DNA from: Calonectria ilicicola
Taxonomy: Eukaryota > Ascomycota > Sordariomycetes > Hypocreales > Nectriaceae
Assembly: GCA_020809705.1 (NCBI GenBank)
Contig: CP085833.1
Coordinates: forward strand, 1,178,001-1,242,000
Length of the DNA: 64,000 nucleotides
Direction of reading: 5' to 3'
Positions 10,634-23,551 of this stretch are shown here, piece by piece (position 1 is the first letter of the stretch; each line of letters begins with the position of its first letter). The notes under the pieces were generated by a model. That model was given only the letters and a program-made list of their open reading frames with translations. It ran no database searches and had not been told where the DNA came from. The position numbers and the translations under genes are program-made.

Positions 10634-12229
10634 TCAAAAATTCTCCGTGTTTTCATAATGACATTCAAGGTTCCGTCTCCAAATCTTGGTTGGCATTTCT
10701 CCACAAATAATGTTGAAAGCCTCGTACCTTGGAAGCTCCCAATCACTGCTTGGCAGGGCAAATTCGTATCTATGAACTAGAGAAGCAAGCATCATTAGTT
10801 GCTCGAGGTAGGATATATTTCGCCCAACGCACCCCCGAGAACCTGTAGTAAAAGGTATGAAGCTCGGCTCCATGCGTTTTCGCTCCTCCGGATCCATCCA
10901 ACGAGTCGGCCGGAACTGATCTGGCTCTGGAAAGATGCTGGCATCTCGATGAGCGCTGTAGATTGTCATTGACACGCTAGTATTGCCTGGGATCCATTCG
11001 CCTAGAATATAGGCACCTTCGGCAGGCGTGCGGCGAGGCAAGCCTGCAGAGACCGGAGGAATGACACGCAAAGCCTCGTCTATACATGCCCGTAGAAAAG
11101 GAAGGTCCTTGACTTTATCATAGGATGCAATGATTTCATCAGGTTCCAATACTTGATCAATTTCCTTTCGCAACATTTCCATGTATTGTGGATGTTTGAT
11201 CAGCAGCTCTAGGACATGCGTGAGAGAAATCGCCGTGGTGTCTGAACCTGCATTGAGGAGCGCTCCCACTTCTGAGACAATCTCTCCCCACTCGACCTCA
11301 CTTGGCTGCCCCGTCTTGTCTTCGACCATGCAGGTAAAGAAGTCATCAAGCTTTTCGCCTTCCATATGGCGCTGCAATCGAGTGGTACACTGGTGATAAT
11401 TGATATCGTCCCATGGTTTCCCATTGTCCCATACGCCACGCCATTTAGTTGGAAGAGTTTTGCTCAGCCACTCAGCCCAAGGCCACAAATCATAATCCCA
11501 CACAAATACAGACTGAGCGATAGCCAAGTTATTGAGCGAATGACGGTAGCGAGCTTTGTACTTGGTACCATCACGCCTTTCTGCAGGAACCCAATCTGTG
11601 CCATGGTCTAGCAGGTCCATTTCCGCAGACAAGGTGATGGAGTTGATGGCCTCAATAGTCCATAAATTGATCCAATGGTTAAATTCCACGGTAAGCTCTT
11701 CGAGGGATGGTGGAGAAGACGCGTCTTTTGGAGGACCAGTGCACTTCGCATCAAAAGCTTTGAATAGCCTTTCAGCGGTGTAACAGACTTTGTATTCCCA
11801 CTTCTCCAGATTCTTGAGTGCGAATGCAGCGGACAATTGCTTTCGCTTGCGAGCATGATCAGGCTTTTTGACTACGTCAAACAGATTCCTGTGAGACCCG
11901 CTGAGTATATCAGAGTTGACATCTTTAAGGCACTTTGTATTGTGGCCATATATATCTTTGATCGCTCGGTTGTCGCAGAATGACAAAGAATTCGGTCCGA
12001 TTCGTATGATCTTTTGCTCCCTCTCGGTGTGTGCGTGGTACAGGTCTTTTGAACGAAAGCCCTGGGAGGCCAAGTAAGAGTGTCTGAAGTCCGTAATACC
12101 TGACAGCCAGGCGTAGTTGGGATATTTCCGAAATCCCTTCGGATCACGGATATATCGATAAACTGGCAGAAGGACCAGTTTGTTGATTGCGAGGAGCAGG
12201 ACGGCAAAGAGAGTGTAAATTCCCAACAT
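10634..12229 (-). CDS. Cytochrome P450 monooxygenase (first)
   Basis: Microsomal class II P450 of 531 residues, intronless. It starts at the ATG at 12229 with one N-terminal membrane anchor (about residues 3-21). The I-helix oxygen-binding motif is AGSDTTA, the K-helix EALR gives ExxR, and the PERF region reads FRPTRW. The heme loop FTTGSRGCVGRN carries the axial Cys at about 467. The last about 50 residues after the heme loop include the usual beta region. The substrate is unknown. It lies in the same orientation as, and about 1 kb from, a second P450 and its neighbouring regulator, so the three may form a small co-regulated set (inference). Confidence 0.92.
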   Translation of the reverse strand: MLGIYTLFAVLLLAINKLVLLPVYRYIRDPKGFRKYPNYAWLSGITDFRHSYLASQGFRSKDLYHAHTEREQKIIRIGPNSLSFCDNRAIKDIYGHNTKCLKDVNSDILSGSHRNLFDVVKKPDHARKRKQLSAAFALKNLEKWEYKVCYTAERLFKAFDAKCTGPPKDASSPPSLEELTVEFNHWINLWTIEAINSITLSAEMDLLDHGTDWVPAERRDGTKYKARYRHSLNNLAIAQSVFVWDYDLWPWAEWLSKTLPTKWRGVWDNGKPWDDINYHQCTTRLQRHMEGEKLDDFFTCMVEDKTGQPSEVEWGEIVSEVGALLNAGSDTTAISLTHVLELLIKHPQYMEMLRKEIDQVLEPDEIIASYDKVKDLPFLRACIDEALRVIPPVSAGLPRRTPAEGAYILGEWIPGNTSVSMTIYSAHRDASIFPEPDQFRPTRWMDPEERKRMEPSFIPFTTGSRGCVGRNISYLEQLMMLASLVHRYEFALPSSDWELPRYEAFNIICGEMPTKIWRRNLECHYENTENF

Positions 12230-13271
12230 AGCTGTTCTGGTCTCTCACTGTATAGACAGTAAAACGCGGGTGTGGAGAACGGTAAAGACGATGTTCCAGT
12301 AGATATTGGGTTCAGGCTTATACTGTGATTGCCTTGGAAGTAGCATGACGCATTGAATCTACAAAACCCGAGCGGACAACCGGGTTTCTTATAGAATCAT
12401 TATCCGTACACCCCTTTATGCATTCCGAATTGCTCGGTTGTGAGACTTTCCCTAGCGTTAGATTGGTGCGTTGGCAAGATCTTTACTAGGCATGCCAATG
12501 TACATAGTTGCGTTCAACTGTTGATGGTGTTTTGAAAAGGGCTTGCTGTGACCATATTTAGATATCATTCGGCGACTATATTCCCATTGTGGTAGCAGTT
12601 TATATCTACATTCTGATATGTCTCGGCGAATGTATTCTATTTGTGGTAAATACCCAGCTGTGCCATCTCCACAAGGCTTAGGTCAGATATTCTGGGCGGG
12701 TCACTAAACGCCAGTTCCACATGATGAAAGTACCCCACGTCAGTAGATCTAACACCTTCTGTCGCAAGATACATTCATCGGCCTCTGTGACCCATAATCA
12801 ATTACATACCTCGAGAATGGATGACACTAGCTCGGACGCCATGCCAGCTCAAGTTAAGCTGTCCTTTGTGGTGTGGGTACGTAAACGCGGGGTGATTGCA
12901 ACCCGCCGCTAAATAATTTCCCAGCCGACCAAAGCGGCAACTTTCGGCAGTTCGTTTTCCACCTGAGACTAAAGAGGCGATATTTTCCATGAGCCACGCA
13001 ATGGGGTTCCGCATGCTAGAATTAAGGCGGTAATAAAACTTTCATTTAGTCTTGAACTCGCATCATTCCGCTCCTCAAAATAACTCCCCCGTTCAAATTG
13101 ATATCGCTCAGAAATGATAATAGGAATCTGCGAGCTACGGAATTGCTCATATGTAAATGATTGCATTTCTGGATAGACCTTCAACGATAAAACCGATAAT
13201 TTCACAGGATAATACATGTACATTTTGAAATGGGATTGGATCTTCTCAAAAACCATATGTTTTATCCCTGC
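12230..13271. other. 1.0 kb intergenic, imperfect short repeat
   Basis: This is the promoter side of the first P450 and the 3' flank of the second. Two similar about 38 bp stretches near 12560 and 12616 share a CTCGGCGA/TTCGGCGA...TTGTGGTA pattern. No gene is recognised. Confidence 0.4.
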
Positions 13272-14936
13272 CTAAGTATCTCGCCGCTGTAATTTGATGT
13301 CAATACCTGTTTGTTGAACAAACCACCGAGTTCTGAGGTTCCATGTTGCGGTCGGATCGGTGAGTTCCATCTAGTAGATATTCAATTAGTTACGAACGCG
13401 TGTTGACAGGGTTAGGGATTTTGACATACATTGTAAGTCAAGAAAAGTGTTGGGATGAGTTTGTAAATCTCGAGGAGACTGATGTTCTTCCCGATGCACG
13501 TTCTGTGACCTTTTCCAAATGCCATACTGGCACTTGTCATGAGTCTAAGCCGACTATTGTACGCCTCCATATCTTCGCCATCGCCTTGCATCCATCGTTC
13601 TGGACGGAAAGACTCGGCATCTTCCCCAAATAGAGACTTGTTTCTGTGAATGACCCATGAATTTGTACCAACAATGGTTCCCGGCGGAAGGACGGTGCCG
13701 CACTCAAGCGTCAAGCCCCCTTCGGGTACAATTCGTTCGAGGATCTGCCCCACCGCAGGGTGAAGACGCAGGACTTCTTTGACAACACAGTCAAAGTACT
13801 TCAGTTGTTGACTCTGGCGCCAAGTTACTGGGATATCAAGCTTCCCAGATTTCCTAGCACCATCCAACTCTGTCATAAGTTTCTCTTGCACCCGCTGATC
13901 CTTGAGAAGATAATAAAGAATAGCTCGAAGTGTAACGGCGGTTGTATCAGATCCAGCCAACATATTTGTAACCATATAAGAAAAGACTTGGTTATCATTC
14001 ACAACATCTGGATGAGTTTTCTTTGCATGGAGAAAACGATGAACAAAGTCTCTTGCCTGAGAATTGGGTGTCTTATCGCGCAGCCCTTGCTCCATTTCGC
14101 TCAATCTTGAGCTCAATCTCTCTCGGGCGAACCGAGCTACGGCATTGGATGGCTGCGCCATCCATGCCCAGAGGGGATTTTTCTTGAAGAGGCGGTCGAG
14201 CCAAGGAATCTCCCCAACAAGACCAGCATAATCCATGGTCTCTCCGAGAGAGGTCATTATGCCGTCCACATCACGGCCACCTTCAAGAAATCCAAAGTTA
14301 CTGCTGCAAGTTACCTCTCCAATGACATCAAACGCGTAATATTGAAGCCATGTAAAGATTGGGCAACTATCACCTGAGCTCACGAACCTTCGATCTAATT
14401 CGCGAAGAAATGTTTCATTGGTGCGATCAACGAGGGGCTCATAGTCCATCAATGAAGTCATAGCATAGGCGTTTGCAACAGGGCGTCGAATTCTTGTGTG
14501 AAAAGTCTCATCCATTGTTGAAAATAATGTCTGTGTGGGCTTGCCCTTTGACATGATTTGCTGAACAGAGTAGAATTGACTCTATATGCCAACATAATGT
14601 ATTAGATAACATAAATCCTTTTTAATTTGCCTTGTATCGTACCTTTGGATAAATGGTTTTGACCCCATAGACTTTGTTGACATCATTGAGGTTGCGAAGA
14701 CTGACGATGCGGGGCCCAAATCGTACATTATCGCCGTATTTCTCATGCAGGGCATTGAGCGTGACATGATGGGATCCTTTATAGAGATCTAAAAATCTAT
14801 ACCAATCGGTGAATTTGGCAGCAAGGGGTCCGGGAATCTCTCTAATTCCAGTACCGAAGTAATTCCTACATAGAATAATGATGGCCCAAGTAAGCGCCAC
14901 ATATGGTAGGAAGGGAAGTATTTCCGTGCCTAGCAT
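13272..14936 (-). CDS. Cytochrome P450 monooxygenase, pisatin demethylase-like
   Basis: Second microsomal P450, 514 residues. Minus-strand exons are 14936-14643, 14581-13430 and 13370-13272; introns of 61 and 59 bp, both phase 0. The ATG at 14936 gives a single anchor (PYVALTWAIIILC) and the proline hinge IPGPLAAKFT. Motifs are AGSDTTA in the I-helix, KEVLRLHP (ExxR) and FRPERW. The heme loop FGKGHRTCIGKN has its axial Cys at about 460. The general pattern resembles CYP57-type pisatin demethylase relatives, which O-demethylate or hydroxylate aromatic or terpenoid compounds; the substrate here is unknown. A Zn2Cys6 regulator on the same strand lies upstream. Confidence 0.9.
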
Positions 14937-15567
14937 TTTAATACTTGGAATCCTCAAGCAATAATTGAAGCGATTGAATGTAAAATCTTGGATGAGAAAT
15001 AGATGGCAGTGTAGAAAAGATTCAGGTATTAGTACTAATAACCACGGAATTATATAGAAAGACAAGGTACATTCCGTAAGCATGGCATTTTTAAACGGAA
15101 AAACGGAAATATACGTCTCTCAGTTAAGTTATTCAGGCTGTGGTTCAAGAACTAACGGGCCAATAACGTTTCTTAGTCACACCCATCTTTACTTGGGTAG
15201 TGCATGTTTACTGGATCTTCCTTGTTCCGTTTCCGTTTCGGAGCATCAATTCCTCGGTAAACGGAACTAGTGTGCTATGATCTATATCACGTAATTATAT
15301 CCCGATGCAGAAGAGCGAACATGCAAGGGAGGCGAGCGCTACATATCAAGAGTGTCACGAAGAGATATTTGCTCCGATATCCTGCGTGTTCTTTTGCGAC
15401 TAATTAGAGCAATTGAGGTACCCTCCATGCATAAAATCCCTTCACTCTTATAAGATGCTTCACTCTTATTAATTGGTTCGTGCCTTGTAAAGACACTTTT
15501 TTAGGGACACAAGTAGCATTCATACTCTAGTCTTCACCCTCACAAACACACCCTAGAGTCCACCTGA
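14937..15567. other. Promoter gap of the second P450
   Basis: This 631 bp gap separates the P450 start from the 3' end of the upstream regulator. No gene is seen. The word TTCACTCTTA(T) recurs near 15440 and 15460, too short to interpret. Confidence 0.4.
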
Positions 15568-17804
15568 TTATACGAATGGGAACTCAAAAAAACTCCCGAT
15601 TTCTGCCGAGGCATTTAACTCTCCGAGAAATCCCATTCCACCGTTTAAGAATTCTTGCGTGTTGTGGCTGCTATATAAAGACTGAGAAGCTGGCCCTTTC
15701 ACGTGCATCAAACTCGGAACTTGGGATAGCTCTTCAATTTGAAAGCAGGTTGGGTTCTTGTATGATGAGATGCAATTTATCCCACTGCTGGATTCATTGG
15801 TTGAAAGGTCGAAAAACTTTGCCCGAAGCTTTTGGAGACCTTCAAGGCGCTGCCATAACCTCATCAGTGGATTTGATCGGGTACTAAGCAATTTGATCAA
15901 TGACAGGGAATTGTCGAATTCTACCCGTATGCCCTCTCTCGATATATCAGTGCCTCGGACCATAATTAATAGTAAATTTCCAAAGGCTGTTAGGAGAGTG
16001 TGCTTGAAGAATATGGGATGCATTCGGATAAAGGGCGTAGTTTCGTTGAGCTCCAAGAACATCTGGAGTGTTTCTTTAGCGACTTCCACGGCAGACAATA
16101 TATGTCGTTCATTTTGATCAGGCCTGGCCTTAGACTGCAACACCGGTCTGTATATCAAGTTCAGAAGCTGACCTTTCCGGGAATAAAGAACTGCTTGGAT
16201 ATATTTTGGTTCATTCTGGCCATCGTAGCTGTATCCTTGGTTTGCATCCAATCTGAGATGCATGGGGAGTTGATCATACCAATGTAAGACTTGATATGCT
16301 AATGAATCTATCTCATCTTCTCTGAGTTCAACTTCTTTGCCCTTGCTATTCAGGGCTTGCCAGGTCCTTCCAGCTAGCTTTGTCCATTCAAGCAAGGCCG
16401 AAAGAACCAACTTGGAATCATCTTGCCGGTGGTTCTCAATCGTTGGTGTTACTGAAACGATCCCTTGACTCGCAAATAAAGAATTCAAGGAATCGACGTG
16501 AGTGTCTTGAATTGAGAATGGAATCCCTTGGCCAAGGCATGTTCTTCTTTCTAACATGAAAACGGAACAAAATGTTCGCAGGGCTGTTGATCGATGCTCA
16601 GGATTCGGAAACATCTTTTCAGTCGTGGATTGACAATGCAAGCCCATTTCAAGGCATAGTCTTGCTGCAAAACCCACAATTCTTCCAGCACGAACCTCTT
16701 CGTCCAGATGATAGTGATATATCGCCTGGATGAACCATTAGAATTTCCCAATATCCGTTGGCAGGATCTCACTTACTACAAGAACAAGCAGCTGAATCCC
16801 ATTGATGTCTACAGGATCCCAAAACAATCCTTCTATTGCCTCGGTAATGCTTTGAAATAACCTCTGGCCCTGGTCATTTCTTCCACCGCTTTCAAGAGTG
16901 CGACCAATAGCCAACACAATTTTTAGCTTATTAGTTTCATTACTGAGAAGTAGCTCCGCCAGGTGTATTTTGCGAGGCTGAATATTATTGCTGTGTGCTT
17001 CCTCAAGGCTCTCAAAGATGATGTTGGTTGTCCCCACCAATTTCTCATGGCTTATGACTGGGTACAGTGAGCCTATACCATTACTCCATTCTTGAATCAG
17101 ACCCAAAGCTTCATCTCTTTTCATATCCCAAAGCGGGTCCATGATCAGAAGCTTCATTAAGGGGCCAGAGCGAGCCAGGGAATATGGTGGGCCTGACGAA
17201 TATTCTGATTCTGAATTTGACCTGTCAAGAATCGCTGTGGGCATTCCCATTTCTCTCAAATTTCCGCTGACCATATTGAGCGTGAACTCTGAACTAGATG
17301 GCCCACAAAATTCGGAAGACTTGATATTTAAGTCTGTGAGATTTTTAAAATTATCTTGATCATCATTTGTTGGCCGAGAAGTATGGTCGGATGCTGCATC
17401 CAGTTTCTGAGAATGTGTGGTTTCATTGACTGATTCCACCGGGCTTGCGTAGGCCATTTCTTGTTGGAGCTGTGCCGATTCGGCAAGTTGATTCACGTCT
17501 GCATTAAAACTGTATGCCGTTATTCACGCTGATCGTCGTACTAGTTTAAAGACTCGAAAAACTTACTTCGAGTGCACCTTGCGATGACGGTTTTTGTAGT
17601 AGAAGCAAGACCTGGAGCCTGTAGTACAGCTTCCACAAGGGCTAGCACCATCGCACTTGACCTTTCGTCTTTTGCATTCATGACTAGCATCTTCAGTATG
17701 AAGATTCCGTGATGGATAAAATGTATTGCGATTTCTTCTTACCATGCTTGATTCACATACTGCCCTCTCCTGGGTCGAGGTCGGGGCTTCTGTAGAGGGT
17801 CCAT
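15568..17804 (-). CDS. Zn2Cys6 transcription factor next to the P450 pair
   Basis: Gal4-type regulator of 689 residues. Minus-strand exons are 17804-17743, 17683-17567, 17509-16777 and 16725-15568. The 59 bp first intron splits the zinc cluster. Spliced, the cysteines lie at 21, 24, 31, 37, 40 and 47 (QACHECKRRKVKCDG), preceded by a basic run MDPLQKPRPRPRRGQ. Residues about 200-450 carry the fungal-specific TF domain, with RIVGFAARLCLEMGLHCQ as the classic helix and RTCLGQGIPF after it. Four GT-AG joins restore one open frame, which supports the model. It likely regulates nearby genes such as the P450s, but no site evidence was found. Confidence 0.85.
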
Positions 17805-20800
17805 CTGAGGTACCTAGATGCGGTCAAGGGTTGGCGGCAAACGAGGGGTGTATGACTGGGTCTAGGACCCAATTGACTGGGGTTTTTTATGATGAATTGT
17901 TTTATAGGTAGTGAGTTGATCTTTGATTCATTACTAGACATCCACCAGGTCGCTCGCTACCTTGTCTGAAATGTATCATGTGATAGGATAATTTTACTAA
18001 AGTTGGAGGTTTAATCCCAGAAGGTGATGTGGAGCCGAAAGGTTCCGGCTAAAAGTATTCGTCGAGATTATTCAGTAATTGACAGGCTCAAATGTGGTCT
18101 ATACAGCCCGAATTTAAAAATGAGAACGAAAGAGACACTTCCGAAATCTTTCACCATTTTAGCATCTTGTGTCCACCTTTATTGATCGCATACCCTATAG
18201 AAGCAATTTACTTGAGCCAGCAATTACGACTTAGCATCCTAGAGAGATATTCCGAGTGAAGACTGTCAGATGGGCGATTTTAATTTACGTGGATTAAATT
18301 CAAGAGTATATTAAATTTAGACTGAGCAGAGATTTGCAGAGCCGTGATAAATGATTTGACCATTCTTGAATGCCCAAGAGTTTGTCGGGCCGGCTCCACC
18401 GGCTCGGCCCCACAACGCGTTGCCATAAAAAAAAATGACCAAACACAGTGCTCTATGTATTAGGGGGATGCAAGTTCAGCGTCTGCCTCTAACAATTGTT
18501 AGTCTCTATGATGATCGCTTCCACTTTTCATTATTGAATACTATTTTGCCCCTAGCTTGGTAGACTAACCAGAGCCTCACGATATTCTTTTCCGTGTATG
18601 TGAAACCTCGATAGAAAACTGGAGCATTTGAGACGTACATAGTAGGTTTAGTCCACGCTCTGGCGGCAAGATAACCGAATCTCATACAACATCGGAGGGG
18701 AAAAACGAGATTAATATTCTGTTCAATGGTGCATGAATGATCTCTACTTTTTCTCATAGCATGGACCACAAAAAGGTCTTGTCAACCAGATACTGAATAT
18801 GATATGCTTCCAATGAGCCTTCGTCTCCGTGCCAGAAGAAGGGCTTGAGTGAGTAATTTTCGACACAGAAGTTGATGGTTTTGTTCGAAATCCTCGCCGT
18901 AGATGATAGTTTACATATTGAGTATGGTATTGTTATTATTGCATCGGATAAATCAACCTCAGGACTGTTACGATCGAGATGTACGTCGGTCGGCTATTGC
19001 AAGCGTCGCATTGCTACGATTCCAACAATAATCCCACTACAAGAACACAATACAAGAACGATTTGATGTTCTGTACTTAATTTCCCTGTATTTTAACGAT
19101 TGGACACTAGTCGGCCGTCATTTCGCATTGGAATGATGATGAACCGCTCGAATTGGGGACGCGTGAGGAAAGTCGATCGGATCGTAGTTGGTCGGCTGTT
19201 GGAATGCACACAGTCGTCACTTTATCCGCTCTCGCAGATGTTGTTGATAAAAAAAAAGTCAGCTTGGAAAGATTGAATCATCTCGCAACGTCTCAAATTT
19301 CGGGCAATAGGCTGGGGTGGCGGGGTTCTGAGTCATTGAGTGAAGAAGTGATTTTCCGCCCATAACAGGGGATGTCTTGAACTACATGTATTAGGAAGAA
19401 ACAAGCGAGTGAAGAATAATGGCGCGATAAGAAAATATGAAATGGACTAGGTGATGTGGCCTAATGCAAGGGCAGACCAACAGACGTTAGTTGCTGACAG
19501 GGGCGTCAAGGTATCTATACCACAGTTGTGCAAAAATATTGGGGCATTGCAGAAGACAGACACCCTTGGAAACTAGCTAGCCTGTGCTCGGATCCGGATC
19601 CGTGTTCCACCACAAATGTGAAGGTGGCGGAGGGGCGGAGTGCCGTAAATAGACTCAGCCGAGAAGGATGTGGTTTTGAGGCCCCCCATGGCGTGAATAT
19701 TCGTGTCAGTTCCTAATTAACCCAGCCAAATCTAATTCCGAAGGAGCCGAATGACGCGCCCCTCCCAGCCTTCCCCTGTTTCTTCAGGACACTGGCGATA
19801 ATATGCTCTTGCTTGTTATTCATGCAACATCCATGATAAGGGACATGTAGACGCAACTGGAAACGCACCACTGGATGTTACCGAGATCGGAGATACATCT
19901 TTCAAGTCTCGGGAGATTAATATTGCGCTTGGATCTCGCTGATCATTGTGGATGCATGCTGGGATAGCGCATCTAGGTTAATCAGCCGGCTTCTGTGTTG
20001 GTTGCTCGACTCTCGACTTTGTGGTCGACGGAGTGACGAGCGCGTTGAATGCTTATTGCGATCACCAACTTGCCAATAAGTCATAACGTAGGGACCACGC
20101 TGAAGTAAATCCCTGTAAATTATCCCTCCCAGCACCCAGCGACCGTGACTGGGGTATGGCGCTGACAGAGGGCTAGCACAACACCTTTTTTTTTTTTTTT
20201 ACAGACAAGCAGCAGGCCTGTTTCCAGTAGTATTCTGACGGAGGCTACGGATCCACATATCTTATCCCTGGCAATTGGAAAATGGGCACCTGGGCGACGG
20301 AATATTCCAGGCTCGGCCCCCTTGCTAGTCCATTAAAGACTATTCTGGAACATAAAGGTCCTTGGCACTCGTGACCGTGTGTACTTGCCCGTGCTAATAC
20401 CCTGAAAGAAAACTGCTCGGTACATTCTGGTGCACAGTGGCAGATTGAGGCCAAAGCCAGGGTTCGGGATACCAACGTGGGTTCCCATTGAACACCCGAA
20501 ACCCCAGCCCATCATTCCATGCTACTTCTAACAGCACGCGATACGCCCTAAGAAGCCCGTAGATATGTGCGTTCATGAATCAAGTAGCTATTGCATATTC
20601 GGTTGATCTTGAAATGAGTAGCACACTGAAAACGAAAACTGGCCTGCTCACCAGACCTGCTCCAGATGACCGCTGTGCAAGGGCTGTCCTAGTCCTTTAA
20701 GATACACTCCTAATTGTGACGCGAACCTAGCTTGACCGCAGCGCTTTGCCGTTTACCGAGTTTGATAAACCTAAAGTGCCTTGCCAACGCATGCCGGTTC

Positions 20801-21128
20801 AAGGATGTGCGTGCATGGATGTTTGGGGTAGCCACCGAACTTTAGGATACGCTCACATCTAGTGACTGAAACCCGCCTTGAGACTCACAATTGTAGCATT
20901 TGAGGCTCAAAATCACAACATATAACGCTGGCAACCTACCTTGTCCGTTTCATCACTCACTCTAGCTAACACATCCTACATTCGTTTATCTTTGCAGCAC
21001 TTCAAGCTTGTTCAAGCATTCGTACGATATCACGATCAATGTTTATTTGACTGCTTCATTTTCTTCTTTTCACGCTCTCTCATACAAACATCGTGTAAAA
21101 GCCCTTTGCACTCATACCAACCTGCACT
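17805..21128. other. 3.3 kb gene-free region
   Basis: This is the longest gap in the window. Open frames on both strands are short, lack conserved motifs and do not join through credible introns. There is a T14 run at about 20187-20200 and a GGATCCGGATCCG palindromic word near 19590. I recognise no transposon ends, tRNA or other RNA. It may hold mutated repeat DNA or regulatory sequence. Confidence 0.4.
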
Positions 21129-22748
21129 ATGCGACACCAATTGATGAACTTGCGGCAGAGACGTAGCCGCACCCTGCTCAATGCAGGTATCAAAAGGCAT
21201 CGTGCTCCTGTGTTGATGTCTACAGGACTTACCACAAGGAGCAGCGTGTCTCCATATTCCGTTACCACCACCTGTGTTCGCCCCTCGGGGTTGGATCATT
21301 CTCCTCAGACCAGAAGACTTCGTAGTATTCCTGCAAGCTTCCGATTTCGAAATGCGGATATCGCTCGAAACCTCTCTATCTCACCTGTCCCGAAACCGAC
21401 TCCTGATGTCGCTTCCACCGATTCATTTTTTCACGACATGGGAGGCTCGATGGGTACCCTCCACTCCTCTGATCGTAAAGATCTCTGGAGCAGCAGACGT
21501 GATGCTCCGCTCACCGCTACTTGCTCCAACATCTTGGCTCAGCACCATACGTTGTCTTCCGCACAGACCATGAGGCCAACCAGTGGCCGAGTCCATCAGG
21601 GGGGTGGAAGCTCCAATAAGGCAACCGGTAGGGGCAAAGACAAAGGCCGCGCCGATGAAAAGAAGAAGAAACTGCCGAAGAGGGGTGGCAATACGTGCAC
21701 CGAAATGGGCGGAGAGGACCAAGATGAGGACCTACTTTGGGCTTGTCCTTATTATAAATTTGATCCTCATAGATACGAGCGTTGTCTGGGGAAATATGAG
21801 CTAAGAAAGCCCTCCGACGTCAAGCAGCACCTCGAAAGATGCCATTCACTCAAGGATTATTACCATTGCCCCAAGTGCTGGCGCCTGTTTCCCTGTGTAG
21901 AGTCTCAAGATGAGCATATTCGCAGTCGGAGCTGCGATTCTCGGCCCGGGCCAGAAGAACTTATGGAATATGAATTAGAGTCGATCAAGACAATCGCCTC
22001 GGGTCTCAGCACTAGCCAAAAATGGTATCGCATGTGGGATCTACTCTTCGTTGGCTACGAGCGACCTGAGTCTCCCCATGTCGAGCGCATCATGGCTGAA
22101 TCCAGGAACATAATGCTCAGCCAAGCGGAGCCCATATTGCGCGAGAGGCTGCCTGATCTACTAATGCGAACCACGGCGGACAACGTGGAGGACCATATCA
22201 ACCGCATTCTGCACGAGATTGCAGTCGCCTCGCAGCCCCTGCCAGCCCGCTTTAGGCGACAGTTTTCGCCACCCTTCGACGCTCAACAAAACGACAGCCA
22301 AGCGGAAAGCATCCATGAACCCGGGACAACTGAAACTCGCTCTGCAGCGCCGAGTTCAACCGGGTTCTTGGATGACGAATCCCCCACAATTGTGGTGCAC
22401 CCTGGACATAACATAGGCGGTGAAGATCAGGCGGCCATCTCCCCCACAGCGGCTCCAGATGCGAACCATCTTATCGATCCAACACTAGTCCGCCAAGTTT
22501 GGGTGGAACCAAACGGGTCTGGCCCTAACAACCCACCTTCAACAATTCCTGAGGATACTGGGCACTCGATGAACCAAGCCACCACCATATGGGCGCATGG
22601 GGCACACACTACCTATCATTTTGAATCGCTGCAAAGCCCCATGCCCATACATCTCAGTACCTATATGCCAGCCCAATCTGATTCCTTCGAAGATATTTTT
22701 GCTAGCGGCGTCATGGATCTCGACGGGGATGACATTGGGTGGTCCTGA
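21129..22748 (+). CDS. Fungal degenerate C2H2 zinc-finger protein
   Basis: 539-residue intronless protein of a fungus-specific family with a degenerate C2H2 region. The ATG at 21129 follows a pyrimidine-rich leader. The first about 200 residues are basic and low complexity, with a KKKK nuclear-signal-like run near 185. The core (about 205-275) reads ACPYYKFDP, then VKQHLERCH, YHCPKCWRLF and DEHIRSRSC, giving two finger-like Cys/His sets. Next comes a KWYRMWDLLFVGYERPESPHV block, often found after this finger pair. The C-terminal half is Pro/Ser/Thr/Gln-rich and acidic at the end, like an activation region. A DNA-binding or nuclear role is inferred; no target is known. A convergent relative lies at 23552-24331. 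Confidence 0.75.
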   Translation: MRHQLMNLRQRRSRTLLNAGIKRHRAPVLMSTGLTTRSSVSPYSVTTTCVRPSGLDHSPQTRRLRSIPASFRFRNADIARNLSISPVPKPTPDVASTDSFFHDMGGSMGTLHSSDRKDLWSSRRDAPLTATCSNILAQHHTLSSAQTMRPTSGRVHQGGGSSNKATGRGKDKGRADEKKKKLPKRGGNTCTEMGGEDQDEDLLWACPYYKFDPHRYERCLGKYELRKPSDVKQHLERCHSLKDYYHCPKCWRLFPCVESQDEHIRSRSCDSRPGPEELMEYELESIKTIASGLSTSQKWYRMWDLLFVGYERPESPHVERIMAESRNIMLSQAEPILRERLPDLLMRTTADNVEDHINRILHEIAVASQPLPARFRRQFSPPFDAQQNDSQAESIHEPGTTETRSAAPSSTGFLDDESPTIVVHPGHNIGGEDQAAISPTAAPDANHLIDPTLVRQVWVEPNGSGPNNPPSTIPEDTGHSMNQATTIWAHGAHTTYHFESLQSPMPIHLSTYMPAQSDSFEDIFASGVMDLDGDDIGWS

Positions 22749-23551
22749 TACGTTGGGTTAAGCTCCTTCTCCATAAGACTAGGCCCCGAGGCCGAGAGGT
22801 CCGCCCATATTTTTATTTATTTTCGCCATCTTTCCTCTGCGCAACTCTTTTCTTCTGCTTTGTCTGTTGTTCTTCGATGGCTCTTGTTTTTTTAGCTTTT
22901 TTTTTTTTTTTTTTGTTTTTGTTCTTACAATGAGATGTATCGATGAGATGAGGCATTAGGTGCGGTTAATATATTTGGTATGGGATCTAGCACGGCGACA
23001 CATTGGTAGTGCTTTAGTACTGCTGCTTCCCAAGTGGGACATACCAGTACTGTTTTCTTTTGTGGGAACGAGCCATGTGAGAGACATGTTGTGTCTGGAG
23101 ACTAAAACTTTCCTCACATTGCCGGATTAATTGAATGAGTTGCGGTATTGCTTTTATTTTGCTGTTATAAAAGGTTAAAAATGAATTAAACATTAGTTTT
23201 AGTTTAAATAGTAGTTACTTTAAGCGATGAGGTCGTTATATGTCAACTCTATCAATGTGACATGTCAATGTGATGAGTTGGTTTAGTGGGCCACGCTAAC
23301 GAAGTGATGGCAATCCAGATGAACATTTCTTTTTCTGCAATCGGGATGTTTTTTCTTTCTTTTTCCTATTTTTGTTTTTTAAGAAAGAGACTAAAAAAAA
23401 GAAAGTCTATAAATGATTGCACCCTGATATGGTAAATTTGGTATTCATCTCATTCCAACCAAAATCTCAATTCCAAGCTCCTCATCTCCAACGTCCATTG
23501 GATTAATATTAACCAACAATCCAAACTATGATGCTACTCGCCCGACAAAAT
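22749..23551. other. Convergent gap with T-rich tracts
   Basis: The 3' flanks of two convergent C2H2-family genes. Runs of T near 22890-22920 and TTTCTTTCTTTTTC near 23350 are present. No gene is recognised. Confidence 0.4.
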
